DNA from: Ensifer adhaerens
Lineage (GTDB): Bacteria; Pseudomonadota; Alphaproteobacteria; Rhizobiales; Rhizobiaceae
Direction of reading: 5' to 3'
Length of the DNA: 64,000 nt
Assembly (NCBI RefSeq): GCF_013283195.1
Contig: NZ_JABEKT010000002.1
Location: forward strand, 124,001-188,000
The notes beneath the pieces were generated by a model. The model had not been told where the DNA came from. It saw only the letters and a program-made list of their open reading frames with translations, and searched no databases. The position numbers and the translations under genes were made by a program. Positions 46,036 through 53,840 of the stretch are shown piece by piece (position 1 is the stretch's first letter; every line of letters begins with the position of its first letter).

Positions 46036-47611
46036 GCTCCAGGCGACAGGCGCCTCCCCCGGCACAGCATCCGGCCCGGTCTATCTCGCGGAAAGGCCGA
46101 CATTGGTCCCCATGCCTGTTGCGCCACGGGCATCCGACCCAGGTACGCTGGCGCAGGCCGTCGAAACCGCGGTCGCTGCACTTCAGGATCTTGCCGATCG
46201 AGTGGACGGCGACAGCAGGGGTATCATCGATTTCCAGATCGAGGTCTTGCGTGATCCGACGATTGCAGAAATGACCGAGGAACGCGTCAGCGCCGGAGAG
46301 CACAGCGTCTTCGCCTGGGTGGCCGCCATCGATGCCCATGTTGCCGAACTCGAGGGTGCCGATGAGGAAGAAGTGCGCGCCCGAGCCGTCGATATCCTCG
46401 ACATCAAGAACCGCGTGCTCGGCATATGGTCCGGCACACCCATCGAAGACTTTCCAGCCGGCTCGATCTTCGTCGGCAAGGACATCGAGCCGAGCCGGTT
46501 TCTGGGCCATGATTGGTCCGCAGGGGGCGGCATCGTGCTTTTTGGCGGCAGCGCCGCCGGCCATGTCGCGCTGCTTGCCCGCGCGAAATCCATCCCGATG
46601 GTGGTCGGCTGCGATCGATTTGACGTGGCCACGGACAGCCAGGTGCGGATTGACGGCGATGCCGGCATGGTCTTTCTCGATGAACAAGCTGAGGGTCTGT
46701 CGTCGGCGCCGGCGCGCGTGCCATCACAGACCCACGCAGCTGCGATTGACCATGGCAAGCTGCAGACATCGGACGGCGTCCCCATCCTGCTGTCGATCAA
46801 TGTCAACGACCCCTCGGAGATCGACGGCATCGGCGCGACGACGACTGCGGGGATCGGATTGATGCGCTCGGAATTCGCCGTGCGCTCGCTTGCGGACGCA
46901 GCCAACGAAGACAAGCAGTTCCGGATCTATCGGCGCGCGCTGGAATGGGCGTGTGGCGAGCCCGTGACGATCCGCATGCTCGACATCGGTGGCGACAAAC
47001 CGCTCGCTGGCCTCGACGACGGTACGGGCGCCATGGGCATGCGCGGGATCCGGCTGCTTCTCGCCAGGCCGGAAATCGCCCGGGTTCAGGCCCGGGCCCT
47101 CCTGCGTGCCGCCCCTTTCGGCAACCTGCGTGTGCTACTGCCGATGGTGACTTTTCCTTCCGAGATCGACGGCATGCGGCAGATCTTTGCCCAGGAAGCC
47201 GAGTTGCTGCTTCACCGCAAGATAGCCCATCGCATTCCACAGATCGGCATGATGGTGGAAGTGCCGGCCGCAGCCCTGATGCTCGATACATTCGACAACG
47301 CCGAGTTCTTTTCCTTCGGCACCAACGATCTTGCGCAGTACCTGGCGGCATCGGCTCGCGATGGCTCCGACATCAGGGATTATCGCGACAAGGCGGCTGC
47401 GGCTGTTCTGCGCCTCATTGCCCAAGCAATGGCGCTGAGCGCCGGCAAGCCCGCCAGTATTTGCGGGGACATGGCCGGCAATCCGTCCTTCCTGCCGGCG
47501 CTGCTCGCTGCCGGGCTCAGACATTTTTCCGTGGCGCCGGCACAACGTCCCGCGATAGGATCGGTGCTTGTCGGGCTGAATGCCGACGGGACCAGGGCAG
47601 CCGGAGACTAG
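46019..47611 (+). CDS. PTS enzyme I (phosphoenolpyruvate-protein phosphotransferase)
   Basis: 530 residues from MAAPRKLQATGASPGTASGP, typical length for enzyme I without a GAF domain. The phospho-His182 lies in LFGGSAAGHVALLARAKSIP (usual form GGxxSH). The PEP site shows TAGIGLMRSEFAVRSL, MLDIGGDKPLAGL, MGMRGIRLLLARPEIARVQA, FFSFGTNDLAQYLAA and the catalytic Cys in SICGDMAGNP. It overlaps the HPr gene; ATG at 46004 is an alternative start. A dedicated enzyme I is unusual because most Rhizobiales rely on the nitrogen PTS enzyme encoded elsewhere. Confidence 0.94.
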   Translation: MAAPRKLQATGASPGTASGPVYLAERPTLVPMPVAPRASDPGTLAQAVETAVAALQDLADRVDGDSRGIIDFQIEVLRDPTIAEMTEERVSAGEHSVFAWVAAIDAHVAELEGADEEEVRARAVDILDIKNRVLGIWSGTPIEDFPAGSIFVGKDIEPSRFLGHDWSAGGGIVLFGGSAAGHVALLARAKSIPMVVGCDRFDVATDSQVRIDGDAGMVFLDEQAEGLSSAPARVPSQTHAAAIDHGKLQTSDGVPILLSINVNDPSEIDGIGATTTAGIGLMRSEFAVRSLADAANEDKQFRIYRRALEWACGEPVTIRMLDIGGDKPLAGLDDGTGAMGMRGIRLLLARPEIARVQARALLRAAPFGNLRVLLPMVTFPSEIDGMRQIFAQEAELLLHRKIAHRIPQIGMMVEVPAAALMLDTFDNAEFFSFGTNDLAQYLAASARDGSDIRDYRDKAAAAVLRLIAQAMALSAGKPASICGDMAGNPSFLPALLAAGLRHFSVAPAQRPAIGSVLVGLNADGTRAAGD

Positions 47612-47612
47612 A

Positions 47613-48023
47613 ATGGCGCGCGAAGACAACGAAGACGCCATCATCGCCTACAAATCCATTCTGGCGCAGATCATCGACAACCGGCCATCCGGGACCCGCC
47701 AGCGGCTCGCGACCGAGCTTGGAAAACACCGCAGCTTCGTCACGCAGATCACCAGTCCGACCTATGCGACGCCGCTGCCTGCCCGTCATCTCGCGACGAT
47801 CTTTCGCGTCTGCCATTTCAGCGCTGCCGAGCAGGAACGGTTCCTTGCTGCCTACCAGAATGCGCATCCCGGAAAACTGCCGGAGCTCGGGTCGTCGGAA
47901 AAGCTGCGTCACCTGTCGCTGATGGTCCCCGATTTTGGTGACGAGCGACGGAACCGGTTGCTGGAGGAGGCGATCTCCGAACTCGTGCAGAAGATCGCCG
48001 CGATCTCGGGTGGACCGGAATGA
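47613..48023 (+). CDS. Small HTH-like protein in the kinase cluster
   Basis: 136 residues from MAREDNEDAIIAYKSILAQI, one base after the enzyme I stop. The segment GTRQRLATELGKHRSFVTQI looks like a Cro/XRE-type helix-turn-helix, followed by LATIFRVCHFSAAEQERFLA. It may regulate the cluster, possibly reporting on phosphorelay or ketose state. No such role is documented in the sequence itself. Confidence 0.75.
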   Translation: MAREDNEDAIIAYKSILAQIIDNRPSGTRQRLATELGKHRSFVTQITSPTYATPLPARHLATIFRVCHFSAAEQERFLAAYQNAHPGKLPELGSSEKLRHLSLMVPDFGDERRNRLLEEAISELVQKIAAISGGPE

Positions 48024-48082
48024 CGTCCACATACAGGCCCACCGCTGAACAGTAAGACAGTCGTCGCCTTGGGAGGGGCTCG

Positions 48083-49075
48083 ATGAAGAAGTTTATGAAC
48101 ACTGCGGAAACCATGGCGGCCGAAAGCGTCGAAGGCTTCGTGCGTGCCCATGAGACGTTCGTCGTGTTCGGAGCGGACAAAAGATGCGTTCGGCGGCGGC
48201 ATCTTCAGCCCGGCAAGGTCGCCGTCATCTCCGGCGGCGGCGCCGGCCACGAGCCGATGCACATCGGCTTTGTCGGCCAGGGTATGCTGGACGCCGCCTG
48301 CGTCGGCCACGTCTTCACCTCGCCGACGCCGAGCCAGATCATCAGCGCCATCGAAGAGACGGACAGCGGCAATGGCTGCCTGCTGATCGTCAAGAATTAC
48401 GATGGCGACATCATGAACTTCGAGATGGCGATGGAGATGGCGGCGGGCCGCCACGACATCGCAACCGTGATCGTTGCCGACGACATCGAAACGGCGCGGG
48501 TCGGCGAAGGGCATGGGCGGCGCGGCGTTGCCGGAACGCTCGTCGTCGAGAAACTGCTAGGCGCGGCCGCCGAGCAGGGCATGCCCTTGCAGGCGTTGAA
48601 ACAGCTCGGAGACGGATTGAGCGCGCGGATACGATCGATGGGCGTCGCACTCAACGGCGTGACTGTTCCGCACACGCAACGCACCACCTTCGCACTCGGC
48701 GCGGGCGAAATGGAAGTCGGGATCGGCATCCATGGCGAGCCCGGGCATTCGAGGCAGCCCTTCGCCGCCTCGGACGCAATCGTCCACCAACTCTGCGAAA
48801 CCATCGTCGGCGACATCGCGATGCAGCCCGGCGCCAAGGCGCTGCTCTTCGTCAACGGCCTTGGCGGAACCCCACCTGCCGAACTTTACCTGGCGTACAA
48901 CGCCGCCCGCCATTTCATGGAGAAACAGGGCATTGTCATCGAGCGCTCACTGGTCGGGACCTATGTCACGTCGCTCGACATGCAGGGTCTGTCGATCACG
49001 CTCGCTCTTCTGACGGCGGAAGAGCTGCAATTGTGGGACTTCCCCGTAATGACTGCAGCGCTGCGGTGGTCGTAA
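48083..49075 (+). CDS. dhaK: Dihydroxyacetone kinase subunit DhaK (stand-alone)
   Basis: 330 residues. SGGGAGHEPMHIGFVGQGML forms the substrate pocket, and His217 in VGIGIHGEPGHS is the residue that binds the ketose covalently. VKNYDGDIMNFEMAMEMAA and GHGRRGVAGTLVVEK are typical. GGGAGGGGCTCG precedes the ATG. With DhaL and DhaM it completes a PEP-dependent kinase in addition to the DhaKL fusion. The pocket N-terminal strand reads FGADKRCVRRRHLQPGKVA, which is more basic than usual. Confidence 0.95.
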   Translation: MKKFMNTAETMAAESVEGFVRAHETFVVFGADKRCVRRRHLQPGKVAVISGGGAGHEPMHIGFVGQGMLDAACVGHVFTSPTPSQIISAIEETDSGNGCLLIVKNYDGDIMNFEMAMEMAAGRHDIATVIVADDIETARVGEGHGRRGVAGTLVVEKLLGAAAEQGMPLQALKQLGDGLSARIRSMGVALNGVTVPHTQRTTFALGAGEMEVGIGIHGEPGHSRQPFAASDAIVHQLCETIVGDIAMQPGAKALLFVNGLGGTPPAELYLAYNAARHFMEKQGIVIERSLVGTYVTSLDMQGLSITLALLTAEELQLWDFPVMTAALRWS

Positions 49076-49244
49076 ACCCGAGCCTTGGGACTTCCTGTCA
49101 CGCATGAAGATTGGCCGCCTCTGCCGCATGGTACGCACAGGCGCGTTGCAATCTCTGACCGGCGAAACGCTTCATTAACGCGATTCACTTAGCTGCCCGT
49201 ACCCCGGCGTCTCGCCGGCTAACCACGTATGAGTTGCAAGTGAC

Positions 49245-49637
49245 ATGCCCCCATTGACTGCCCCGGTTCACAATTTTCATCAAAAGATTGAATCGTTCTG
49301 CGAGCTGCGGCTCGCCCGCGCCCTTCCCAAGCACGACTACGACAACCTGCGCCATTACATGCTGGATTTCGTGGTCAGGCGCGCAATGCCGCCCCAGACC
49401 GGCAACAAGCTCGACTGGAAGGAAATTGGCCTCGCCTGCGATCTCGATGACGACAGCCTGCGGATCACGAAACGCCTCGCCAAACACGGCTTCGAGGCCA
49501 TCATCCGCTGGCTGAAGGGGCCAAGCGCCAGCAAGCCAGACAGAAAAGTGCCGACCGGCCAAGGCTGGGTCAAGGCGCCGGCGGCACCGGCGCGCAGGAT
49601 CGGTCTGGAACAGCGACGCTTCGCCACCACGCGGTAA
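49245..49637 (+). CDS. Hypothetical protein, possible DNA-binding
   Basis: 130 residues from MPPLTAPVHNFHQKIESFCE. The N-terminal two thirds are helical and charged (LRLARALPKHDYDNLRHYML), with a helix-turn-helix-like segment (LDWKEIGLACDLDDDSLRIT). The C-terminal 40 residues are basic and Pro-rich. It stands alone between the kinase cluster and a minus-strand LysR gene. I do not recognise the family; an orphan recombinase or regulator fragment is possible. Confidence 0.55.
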   Translation: MPPLTAPVHNFHQKIESFCELRLARALPKHDYDNLRHYMLDFVVRRAMPPQTGNKLDWKEIGLACDLDDDSLRITKRLAKHGFEAIIRWLKGPSASKPDRKVPTGQGWVKAPAAPARRIGLEQRRFATTR

Positions 49638-49728
49638 TTGTCCGCCCACAGCGTCCTCACAGGCGGGGACGCTCCAGCCGCTAATGGCGGCGGACACGAC
49701 CTCCAAAAATGAGTCGCGCCCGCAGTCC

Positions 49729-50637
49729 TCAGGACGCCGCAAGTTCGATCTTCGGCCATGTCTTTTGTGCCGACATGTCGGATTCAGTTGAGACTGCGTG
49801 CCGCTCACGGAAGGCGGCAGCTAGAGTTTGCAGGGCCTTGCGGGACCGCGCGTCGGTCAAAGTCGAATGCAGAACGATCTCCGAGGACGGAAGCGGCGGC
49901 AGGCCAAACTGCTTGCTGACTTCGATCGTATCGGAAGGCGCAAGGCGGCAGGAGAACGGGCCGACCGCGAGGCCCGCCGAGACGGCGGCGTTGACGGCGG
50001 TCGACACGCCGACGAACACCTCCACCCAGGGAACGCCGGCCGCATCGAGCGCGCGTGTCGCGATATCGCGCACACCACAGAGCGGCGCCAGCGCTGCAAG
50101 GCGAAGCGGTTCGCCAGGCGCGCGCTTGAAACCGGGTGACGCGAACCAGCCGAAATGTTCCGGCCCAAGCGTCTCGCCGTCGCGCCGATCCTCGTCGCGC
50201 CGGATGATGACGGCATCGAGCTCTCCGCGGTCGAAGGCGCCAAGCAGATTTCGCGACGTTTCCAGCCGAACCTCGATGCACAGCCCCGGATCATGGGCAT
50301 AAAGACGCGCCAGCAATGTCGGCACTTCCGGCCCGGCCACATGGGCCGCGATACCGAGGCCGAAGCGGCGCCGCGTGGACGAAAGCCCGGCAAGCGCCCG
50401 CTCGTGCGCCGCAAGGAACTCCCGTGCGCCCTCTATGAAGACGGCGCCCTGTGCCGAGAGACGCACCTGCCTTGGCGTGCGTTCCAGCAGCCGCACGCCG
50501 AGCCGATCTTCAAGCCGCTTCAGCTTGACGCTGATCGCCCCTTGCGTGCTGCCGAGAAACTCCGCCGCGCGGGTAAAGCTCTGGAAATCGGCGATCGCGA
50601 CAAAGGCCTGTACCGCATCCACATCCAGCGTCATCAT
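49729..50637 (-). CDS. LysR-family transcriptional regulator
   Basis: 302 residues, MMTLDVDAVQAFVAIADFQS; the second Met is an equally good start. The helix-turn-helix is SFTRAAEFLGSTQGAISVKL followed by KRLEDRLGVRLLERTPRQVR. The substrate-binding-like domain follows normally. It is divergent from the 14-helix exporter gene at 50800 with a 162-nt gap that holds a palindrome, so regulation of that exporter is likely. Confidence 0.93.
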   Translation of the reverse strand: MMTLDVDAVQAFVAIADFQSFTRAAEFLGSTQGAISVKLKRLEDRLGVRLLERTPRQVRLSAQGAVFIEGAREFLAAHERALAGLSSTRRRFGLGIAAHVAGPEVPTLLARLYAHDPGLCIEVRLETSRNLLGAFDRGELDAVIIRRDEDRRDGETLGPEHFGWFASPGFKRAPGEPLRLAALAPLCGVRDIATRALDAAGVPWVEVFVGVSTAVNAAVSAGLAVGPFSCRLAPSDTIEVSKQFGLPPLPSSEIVLHSTLTDARSRKALQTLAAAFRERHAVSTESDMSAQKTWPKIELAAS

Positions 50638-50678
50638 TGCATCTATCCGATTTTGTTATCTCTGAAATAGCTATCCAT

Positions 50679-50691
50679 ACAATTCAGTTGT
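50679..50691. promoter_or_regulatory. Candidate LysR box between lysR-like and exporter genes
   Basis: ACAA and TTGT arms around TTCAG lie 42 nt from the LysR start and 109 nt before the MFS start. The dyad has the T-N11-A type size expected for LysR proteins. Assignment is by position only. Confidence 0.35.
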
Positions 50692-50799
50692 GATCAAGGC
50701 CCGATTATGGTGCCCCTGCCAATCGAGATCAAATCGCGCGGAGCGCATGGAAGAGCCGGCGTCGGCGCGTCCTTCATCCCGCCGCAGCATTGAAAGATC

Positions 50800-52341
50800 A
50801 TGAGAATGAACGAACCCATCAACCGCCGCAGCGCGTTGGCACTGGCAGCCGTCTGCCTCTCCACCGCGATGTTCGGCCTGGAGATATCGAGCATCCCGGC
50901 GATCCTGCCAACGCTGGAGCAGGTCCTCGGCGCTGACTTCAAACAGCTGCAATGGATCATGAACGCCTACACTATCGCCGTCACCGCCGTGCTGATGGCC
51001 GCGGGAACGCTGGCCGATCGCTACGGCCGCAAGCGCATCTTCGTCGCCGGCATTGTCGCCTTCGGCATCGCTTCGCTGATCTGCGGGCTGACCGACAACG
51101 CCTCAGTGTTGATCATCGCACGCTTTCTCCAGGGCATGGCCGGCGGCGTAATGCTGATCTGCCAGATCGCCGTCCTTTCGCACCAGTTTCCATCCGGCCG
51201 TCAGCGCGGCATCGCGTTCAGCTGGTGGGGTACCATCTTCGGTCTGGGCCTCGGCTTCGGCCCGATCATCGGCGGCGCAACAGTCGCGCTCCTGAGCTGG
51301 GAATGGGTGTTTCTCGTCCACGTCGTGCTTGCGGGCGTCGCGGTGGCGCTGGCGCTCGCAGGTGTACAGGAATCGCGCGATCCGGGTGCCGAGCGCCTCG
51401 ACATCGCCGGCATCGTCACCCTGTCAGTCGCGGTCTTCTGCCTCGCCTATTTCATCACGCAAGGGCCCGAACTCGGATTTGCCAGCCCGACCGCATTGTC
51501 GATCCTTGGCCTTGCCGTCGTCAGCCTGATCGGCTTCGTCATTGCCGAAAAAGTCAGTGCCCGGCCGATGTTCGATTTTTCGGTGTTCCGCGTCCGCAGC
51601 TTCTCCGGTGCCCTGTTCGGATCGATGGGCATGAACATCAGCTTCTGGCCGTTCATGATCTATCTGCCGATCTGGTTTCAGGCGGGCCTCGGCTATGACG
51701 GCGTCACCGCGAGCGTGGCACTTCTCGCCTATACGCTTCCCCCGCTCGTCGTCCCGCCTTTTGCCGAACGCCTGATGCTGCGCTTCCGTCCCGGGATCGT
51801 GATCCCAGCCGGCCTGTTCACGATCGGCCTCGGCTTCCTGATGATGAAGATCGGCAGCAGCCATGCCGACGCCAGCTGGCTGACGATGCTTCCAGGATGC
51901 ATGGTCGCGGGCATCGGCATCGGCCTGACCAACACCACCGTCACCAACGCCGCGACCGGTGCTGTCGCCGCCGAACGGGTTGGCATGGCCTCGGGGATAG
52001 ACACCAGTGCCCGGATGATTTCGCTCGCGATCAACATCGCCCTGATGGGCCTGATATTGGTCGAAGGCGTATTATCCTCGCTGCAAAGCTCATTTGCCGG
52101 ACAAATAACCGTAAGCGAACTGCGCGGCCTCGCCGAAAAGATCTCCGCAGGCGGCACGCTGGACGCCGGCTACGGCGTGTCGGAGACCGTCATCCATGCG
52201 GCGCTCAGTGAGGGATTTGGCTGGGTCATGCTCTACGGCATGGTCGGTGTCTGGCTATCGGCCGCCGCAAGCCTGTTCGTCTTCGGTCTTCGCCCGAAGG
52301 CGGAAACGGCACTTGCCTGTTCAACGGCGAAATCGTCGTAA
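50800..52341 (+). CDS. MFS exporter, DHA2 (EmrB/QacA-like, 14 helices)
   Basis: 513 residues. The N terminus carries AMFGLEISSIPAILPTLEQ and the loop motif GTLADRYGRKRIFVAG, and helix 5 shows GLGFGPIIGGATVALLSWEW (motif C of exporters). About fourteen hydrophobic segments follow, with a loop before the last (residues ~430-470). By family it is a proton-coupled drug or metabolite exporter in the inner membrane, without an adjacent HlyD-type partner. Divergent LysR regulator at 49729. Confidence 0.92.
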   Translation: MRMNEPINRRSALALAAVCLSTAMFGLEISSIPAILPTLEQVLGADFKQLQWIMNAYTIAVTAVLMAAGTLADRYGRKRIFVAGIVAFGIASLICGLTDNASVLIIARFLQGMAGGVMLICQIAVLSHQFPSGRQRGIAFSWWGTIFGLGLGFGPIIGGATVALLSWEWVFLVHVVLAGVAVALALAGVQESRDPGAERLDIAGIVTLSVAVFCLAYFITQGPELGFASPTALSILGLAVVSLIGFVIAEKVSARPMFDFSVFRVRSFSGALFGSMGMNISFWPFMIYLPIWFQAGLGYDGVTASVALLAYTLPPLVVPPFAERLMLRFRPGIVIPAGLFTIGLGFLMMKIGSSHADASWLTMLPGCMVAGIGIGLTNTTVTNAATGAVAAERVGMASGIDTSARMISLAINIALMGLILVEGVLSSLQSSFAGQITVSELRGLAEKISAGGTLDAGYGVSETVIHAALSEGFGWVMLYGMVGVWLSAAASLFVFGLRPKAETALACSTAKSS

Positions 52342-52477
52342 CGTCCGCGACAGACCACGAACCGCCTTCGCCGCGTCGACAAAACCCGTCGGCGCGGCGA
52401 AAAGACCATTCACGGTAGTGGCGGCGATGCGTTATAGCGGGACTATCGTTGACGCAGATATATTGGACACTTTGCCC

Positions 52478-53710
52478 ATGACCGACACTGTTATCGATCG
52501 CTTCCTTCGCTACGTCGTTATCGACACCCAATCGGATGCCAAGTCGAAAACCACGCCCACCACCGAGAAGCAGAAGACGCTCGGCCGGTTGCTGGTCGAC
52601 GAACTCCAGGCGATGGGCGTGTCGGACGCGCATCTCGACGAACACGGCTATGTCTACGCCACCATTCCGTCGAACGTCGACAAGCCGGTCCCGGTCATCT
52701 GCTTCTGCTCGCACATGGATACGGCGCCGGATTTCACCGGCACCAACGTCAAGCCGCAGATCGTCAGGAATTACCAGGGCGGCGACATCCGCCTCACCGG
52801 CGACCCGCAACAGGTCATCCGCGTCAGCGAGCACCCTGTTCTGCTCGACCAGATCGGCAACGACATCATCACCACCGACGGGACGACGCTTCTGGGTGCC
52901 GACGACAAGGCCGGCGTTGCCGAGATCATGTCGGCAGCACAGGTCCTGATGGACAATCCGGGTATCAAACACGGCACCATCCGCATCCTCTTCACGCCCG
53001 ACGAGGAGGTCGGCCGCGGGGCCGACAAGGTCGACCTCAAGAAGCTCGGCGCCCAGTTCGGCTACACGATCGACGGTGAGACCGCCGGCCATATTGAGGA
53101 TGAGACCTTCTCCGCCGACGGCGTCGAGATCACCATCGCCGGTGTTGCCATCCATCCGGGCTTTGCCAAGGGCAAGATGGAAAACGCCATCAAGATCGCC
53201 GGCGCCATCATCGATCGCCTGCCGAAAGACATCGCGCCTGAAAGCACCGAGGGCCGCGAAGGCTTCATCCACCCGACCGGCGTCACCGGCACGATGGAAA
53301 AGGCGAGCCTCAGCCTGATCGTGCGCGATTTCGAGGACGAGGGCCTTGCGACGAAGGAGGCCCTGATCGAAGGCATCGTCAAAGACGTGATCGCGGCCTA
53401 TCCGGGCTCGTCCTACACTTTCGAGGTCAAGCAGCAGTATCGCAACATGAAGGCGATCCTCGCCCGCAATCCCGAGATCACCGAAAATGCCCTGGAAGCG
53501 GTGCGCCGTGCGGGCATGACGCCGGTGCGCGGCAGCATCCGCGGCGGCACCGACGGTTCACGCCTGTCGTTCATGGGACTGCCCTGCCCCAACATCTTCG
53601 CCGGTGGCCATGCCTTCCACTCGCCGCTCGAATGGGTGAGCCGCCAGGACATGGAGAGCGCCGTCAAAACACTGGTCGAACTCACCAAGGTCTGGGAAGA
53701 GCGCGCCTGA
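52478..53710 (+). CDS. pepT: Peptidase T (tripeptide aminopeptidase)
   Basis: 410 residues, normal for this M20B metallopeptidase. Zinc and catalytic residues are visible: His79 and Asp81 in CFCSHMDTAPDF, the bridging Asp in LLGADDKAGVAEI, the Glu pair in FTPDEEVGRGADKVD, and the last His in FAGGHAFHSPLEWVS. It releases the N-terminal residue from tripeptides in the cytoplasm. ATG at 52478 is the family start; the longer in-frame upstream region overlaps the exporter gene and is not protein-like. Confidence 0.96.
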   Translation: MTDTVIDRFLRYVVIDTQSDAKSKTTPTTEKQKTLGRLLVDELQAMGVSDAHLDEHGYVYATIPSNVDKPVPVICFCSHMDTAPDFTGTNVKPQIVRNYQGGDIRLTGDPQQVIRVSEHPVLLDQIGNDIITTDGTTLLGADDKAGVAEIMSAAQVLMDNPGIKHGTIRILFTPDEEVGRGADKVDLKKLGAQFGYTIDGETAGHIEDETFSADGVEITIAGVAIHPGFAKGKMENAIKIAGAIIDRLPKDIAPESTEGREGFIHPTGVTGTMEKASLSLIVRDFEDEGLATKEALIEGIVKDVIAAYPGSSYTFEVKQQYRNMKAILARNPEITENALEAVRRAGMTPVRGSIRGGTDGSRLSFMGLPCPNIFAGGHAFHSPLEWVSRQDMESAVKTLVELTKVWEERA

Positions 53711-53763
53711 CGCCGGTCGTCCGAACCGCCGCAACGGTTTCGAGATAAGATGATCAACAAAGA

Positions 53764-53796
53764 AAGGGCCGAAGCACATAACGCGCTTCGGCCCTT
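53764..53796 (-). terminator. Shared terminator between pepT and the ABC-F gene
   Basis: AAGGGCCGAAGC and GCTTCGGCCCTT form a perfect 12-bp stem with a 9-nt loop. On the minus strand it is followed by TTTCTTTGTT, so it should stop the ABC-F transcript strongly. It may also serve pepT from the other side. Confidence 0.85.
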
Positions 53797-53840
53797 GTCG
53801 TTTCAGACCATTGTCGCGGCGTGGCCGCGATCGATCGAAA

